Position numbers and translations under genes: made by a program
Shown: positions 59,555 through 64,000 of the stretch, one piece after another
Position numbering within the stretch: position 1 is the first letter of the stretch
How the letters are laid out: each line of letters opens with the position of its first letter
The notes under the pieces: generated by a model
The model's input: only the letters and a program-made list of their open reading frames with translations
Told to the model about the DNA's origin: nothing
Databases searched by the model: none
Assembly: GCA_001600875.1 (NCBI GenBank)
Contig: BCLD01000016.1
Coordinates: 248,002 to 312,001, forward strand
Reading direction: 5' to 3'
Source: Solicoccozyma terricola
Lineage: Eukaryota > Basidiomycota > Tremellomycetes > Filobasidiales > Piskurozymaceae
Length of the DNA stretch: 64,000 nucleotides

Positions 59555-62500
59555 ATGGCTCTTTCACCGCTTACAATCACTCATTCCGAACAAGACTTGG
59601 CATCCCATCCGCATGCAATAATCAACCAACTCGTCGAAGCGATGACCCCTGAAGGTTCCCGTCCACACTCCCCTTTGGCGGTTGTGGGAGATAAGAATGA
59701 GAATACAGTAAATGATGGACAAGTTGGTGGACAGGGGGTTTTGGGAAAGGATGAAGAAGGGATTCCAACCAATGCGGGAGGGGACACAAAGATGAAACTT
59801 GAGACGAAGAATGTGAAAGCGAAGACTGGAGAAAGACAGAAGAAAATTGCGGTTTTGACTTCTGGTGGTGATAGTGCTGGTATGAATGCAGCTGGTGAGT
59901 TTTGGATTTTCTACCAAAAAAACAAACAAACAAGGCGGTTGGTTTGGGGGGCGGGGCCTCGCGCAAGTTGGAGTGGGGGATAGAGGGAACGTGTTTTACT
60001 GATCCTTTTTTTTTCGGTGTGGTTTTCCTCGTGGTATAGTCAGAGCGGTGGTCAGGATGGGTATCGCTCGGTTAGTTCTTCGCCATCTCTTTAGCAAATT
60101 ATCCTACACCTTGCTGAAGCTTTTTCTTTCTCATATTCTTCACTACGCGCTCAACACGTCTTTGCATTCGTTTCCCCTTTCACAATACGTCTTTCCACTC
60201 CATCATCAACTTGCAAATCAATCCTTGCTAATCTCCATCTATCAATCCACGGCGCACTAAAACAATCAGTGGCTGTCAAGCTTATATCATCCGAGAAGGA
60301 TGGGAAGGTCTCGTCCGTGGAAACGCTGCTTCACAAACTCCTCAATCCGTACCTCCATCCGCTATGTCAACACCTGCAATGACTCCTTCCATTACTCGGA
60401 ATTCATCTTTTGCTGCTCTACCAGCTTCTCAAAAGCTAGCTACGTTGAATTCTATCAAGACAAAGACACCAACGGATGGAGATAATGATAATGAAAGACA
60501 TGTTAATCTATCTGATACCGCTTTATCATTCGGTTTTGGAGAGTTATTGAAATATGGAGCTGGGGAAGGGGATGAAGATAATCTCGATCCGTATTCAGAT
60601 CTATCTAATCCTCTTAGTGCAGGACACCACCATCATCATCACCATCACCACGAACATCCCGAATCTCATCATGCTCATTCTCATCAGAGGACCGAAGATG
60701 TTGATGAGAGGGATCAAGTTGAACAGGGTCAGAAAACACTTAAAGGGACGTATATTGTGAGAGTCGGATGGGATGATGTTAGAGGTTGGTTGGGTGAGGG
60801 TGGGACGCTTATTGGATCGTCAAGATCTGAGCGATGTGAGTGGCTGGCCGCTGAGGGATGTCGCGGTTCTTGAATTGTATCTGATTTGCGCGGGGGATGG
60901 GATTGTTGTTCGTCCTGTCACAGTCCGAACGCATGAAGGTCGTCTCGACGCAGCGAACAATTTGATTTCATGCGGTATCGATTGTTTAGCTGTCTGCGGT
61001 GGTGATGGTAGTTTGACAGGTGCAGACATGTTACGCAAAGAATGGCCGAGTCTCGTGGAGGAGTTGTTGAATGGGAGTAGAATCACGGAGGATCAGGCGG
61101 AAACTTATAAGCATCTGAATATTGTTGGATTGGTCGGATCGATCGAGTGAGTCGGATGAGTGGAATTCCAGTGGGAGGTTTGTATACCAGGGTTTATTGA
61201 CGTGGGCAACTCGCGCGTACAGCAACGATATGGCCATGACAGATCTCACTATCGGTGGTTTGACCGCTCTTCATCGGATCTGTGAAGCCGTCGATTCGAT
61301 TTCGTCTACTGCGTCCTCCCATTCCCGAGCTTTCGTCGTCGAGGTCATGGGAAGGCATTGTGGTTGGTTGGCGTTGATGGCTGGTATTGCGTGAGTGGCA
61401 TCGTGTGGACTGTGTGCCTGGTCCGGTGAGACAGGGCGCGGGGCTGACGTTCTGGGGCTTGGCGGATGGAATTTAGCACTGGTGCCGATTACATCTTCAT
61501 TCCGGAACAACCTCCTGAGACGGAGAATTGGGAGGATGAGATGTGCGAGGTGCTCAAGTCGGTGAGTTGGATTTTTGCCGTGCTGATCCCCAACCTGAAG
61601 GATATCTTACATGTTTGATTCCCTCAGCACCGGATGATAGGCAAACGCAAGTCCATCGTCATCGTCGCTGAAGGTGCTCTCGACCGAAACCTCAACCCTA
61701 TCAAAGGTGAATACATCAAGGACATACTCGTCAAGCGTCTTGGACTGGATACTAGGGTCACTACGCTCGGTCACACTCAACGAGGGGGTAAACCATGCGC
61801 GTCCGACAGGATCTTGGTGAGTTGACGGCGGGTTTTGGTTCGACTTGGAAGTTGCAGCTGAGCAATTTTACATCCCTCCGTCAGCCCACTCTTCAAGGTG
61901 TCGAGGCTGTCGAGGCTTTGTTATCTGCTACTCCCGAGACCCCGTCATACATGATCGGTGTCAGTGAGAACAAGATCACACGTATTCCATTACTCGAGGC
62001 TGTCGCCAAGGTGAGAGAATAGACACGTCCGTTGGTGTCCTCATACAGCACGCACTAAAGCGAGCGTTTCTTGTTATTCCCCTTCTCCACCCCGCACCCC
62101 AGACCCAAGCAGTCGCCAAGGCAATCGAAGCCAAGCACTTTGACGAGGCGATGTCGTACCGTGATCCTGAATTCGCAGAGGGGTTGCAGGCATTCATTGC
62201 GAGTTCAACGCTCAGTCACAAGTATAGGGTGACACCGGACAAGGTGGGTGGGATGTGGCGCCGTGTGGAATAGTGGAGCATACAACTGACCCTCGAGTTC
62301 TCCTCAGCATCTCCGAATTGGTATCATCCAGTAGGTACTTCGTGTGAGAAAGTCCCGATATGACCCACGGTCTCGATCTCACCCACGTCTTCAACCCTTC
62401 CCACAGCGTCGGAGCGCCTGCTGGTGGGATGAACGCCGCGACGCGACAGGCTGTTCGATGGTGTCACTCCCGTGGTCATGCCCCGCTCGCCATCCACAAT

Positions 62501-63699
62501 GGATTCAACGGTTTACTCGAGGGCAACGTGTCTGAACTCTCGTGGCTCCGTGTGGATACATGGACGACTCGTGGAGGTTCCGAATTGGGAACGAACCGAA
62601 GTCTTCCTGATATCGACTTGGGTGGTGTCGCTGCTGCGTTCCAAACTCACCGGTTCGATGCCTTGCTGTTGATTGGTGGATTCGAGGCATTCCACTCGTT
62701 GCAAATTCTCGAAGCGGCGAGAACGTCATACCCGATGTTCCATATCCCGATGGTGCATCTACCCGCTACGATCTCGAATAATGTCCCACTCACGGACTTT
62801 TCACTTGGTTCGGATACGAGTTTGAACGCGTTGGTGGATGCGTGCGATGCTATCAAGCAGAGTGCGTCTGCGAGCAGGAACCGAGTGTTTGTGGTGGAAA
62901 CTCAAGGTGGGATGTGTGGATATCTTGCGACGTTGGGAGCGTTGGCGGTGAGTGCGGGGGGAAGAGAGGGTGGGGGCCGCATGGGAAGCCCACCCACACT
63001 GGCACGCCATGCTGACTGAGTCTACCCCGCCGCACGCTGCTGTTACAGGTCGGTGCCGTCCTCTGCTACACCCCTGAAGAAGGAATATCTCTCGACCTAC
63101 TTCGCAAGGACGTCAATTTCCTGCGAAAGCGATACGAACTTGACGTCGTTGGGAAAGCTGAAGGTCGACTTGTGATTCGGTGAGTGTGCCTCGTGGCTTT
63201 TTTCTCTCTGTATCCGGTACGCATCGAGAATGATCACTGAGGCAACCCCCCCCCCCCCCCCCCCCCCTCTCCCCCCAGATCCGAGAAATCATCCAATGTC
63301 TACTCTACTGATTTAATCACCAAGATCCTCAAAGAAGAAGGCAGTGACCTATTCGATGCTCGATCCGCTTCCCTCGGACACACACTTCAAGGCGGTGTTC
63401 CATCCCCTCTCGATCGAGCTCGTGCAACTCGACTTTCTCAAAAATGTCTTCAATTCTTGGAATCTCATGCTATACCACATACTCATTCACATACACGTCG
63501 AGTAGTCACGGCGGAATCGGATCCGGAAACAGCGGTTATCATTACGATTCAAGGGAGTCAGATTGTGTTTGCTAGTGTTGCTGAAGTTTTGAAAGCGACG
63601 GATATGAAGAATAGGAGGGGGAAGAGGACTTGGTGGAAGGATTTGAAGGCGTTGGCGGAGATGATGGGTGGGAGAGCGGGGTTGGTTGATGAGGAGTGA
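59555..63699 (+). CDS. PFK1: ATP-dependent 6-phosphofructokinase, fungal two-half type
   Basis: Phosphorylates fructose 6-phosphate in cytosolic glycolysis. Thirteen exons (59555-59894, 60040-60070, 60270-60835, 60924-61146, 61223-61390, 61477-61561, 61628-61816, 61885-62010, 62103-62243, 62308-62330, 62407-62947, 63049-63179, 63279-63699) join in phase to 994 residues. The N half is catalytic: [35 protein letters not shown] with the catalytic Asp, [13 protein letters not shown] and HTQRGGKP. The C half is regulatory and degenerate: [42 protein letters not shown]. Exon 3 carries a low-complexity insertion of about 135 residues with nine consecutive His, between EGWEGLVRG and [14 protein letters not shown]. 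The 80-residue N-terminal extension is charged. Intron 12 has a C run of about 22. A 23-nt exon is present. Confidence 0.95.
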
Positions 63700-64000
63700 T
63701 CCGTGGGAGCGAGAGTGAGAGGGGGTGGATATAAACATTCAAAGGCATAACAGACCAACAATGAACACACTATAGATGCGAAAAAGTGCCAGGAAAAAGT
63801 AACCAGAAAAAACATCGTTTCAATACACATTTTCTTTTTATCGTTTCTTCATTATTGAAAATGGTTATCAGAAATGACATGTCCCCCCCCCCGTTTTTGG
63901 AAGGGTCAGTAGGTTGGCACCCCCCCCCCCCCCCCCCCCCCCCCCCATCCAAAAAGAACATAGTTACAATAGTCCCCCCCCCCCCCCCCCCCCCCCCCCC
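63700..64000. other. PFK1 3' flank with poly-C runs to the window edge
   Basis: AT-rich 3' flank followed by C runs at about 63883-63892, 63920-63946 and 63974-64000. No telomere-type TTAGGG repeats and no gene. Confidence 0.7.

Noticed and set aside
63974..64000. Poly-C end as a telomere
   Set aside because: No TTAGGG-type repeat is present. Similar C runs are scattered through the window.

Overview
The window is eukaryotic nuclear DNA from a fungus, most likely a basidiomycete yeast of the Tremellomycetes type. Genes are dense, and most are split by many 45-90 nt GT-AG introns, often starting GTGAGT or GTAAGT. The gene set is fungal: DNMT5-type cytosine methyltransferase, KDM5/Lid2-type demethylase, Bni1-type formin, Gid7/WDR26 and a two-half fungal phosphofructokinase. 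The lineage call is inference. The sequence has a 559-base N gap and many very long C (or G) homopolymers, so assembly errors near those runs are possible.

Layout. 1-9.5 kb: 3' end of a leucine-rich-repeat gene (+), RPA32/RFA2 (-), and a large KDM5-type histone H3K4 demethylase (-). 9.5-11.2 kb: no supported gene. 11.2-12.3 kb: tubulin-folding cofactor B (+). 12.3-15.5 kb: accessory strip with an intron-containing tRNA-Met (-), an inverted repeat, a duplicated LTR-like segment and a decayed Ty3/gypsy integrase end. 15.5-25.4 kb: tandem-GFA-domain protein (-), MAD1 (+), cyclophilin H (-), an unknown small gene (+), Bax-inhibitor protein BXI1 (-) and another unknown ORF (+). 25.5-36.2 kb: MFAP1 spliceosomal protein with zinc knuckle and arginine-rich tail (-, interrupted by the gap), GID7/WDR26 (+), RRP9 (+) and a TLC-domain membrane protein (+). 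36.5-46.2 kb: formin (-), mitochondrial aminopeptidase ICP55 (+) and PIG-Y (+). 46.4-59 kb: DNMT5 and an HLTF/Rad5-like SNF2-RING translocase in tandem on the minus strand, 181 bp apart. 59.5-63.7 kb: phosphofructokinase (+), followed by poly-C runs to the window end.

Most genes are unrelated housekeeping genes. A chromatin and genome-maintenance theme is nevertheless strong: KDM5, DNMT5, HLTF-like, RPA32 and MAD1. The most interesting locus is DNMT5. Its N-terminus has no visible chromodomain but carries a textbook PCNA-interacting (PIP) motif, and it lies beside a gene of the HLTF/Rad5 family, which is known for acting on PCNA. Other notable points are a predicted 7-nt micro-exon in ICP55, C-homopolymers used as intron pyrimidine tracts (about 90 Cs in one MAD1 intron), a His-rich insertion in phosphofructokinase, and palindrome repeats filling an intron of the GFA gene.
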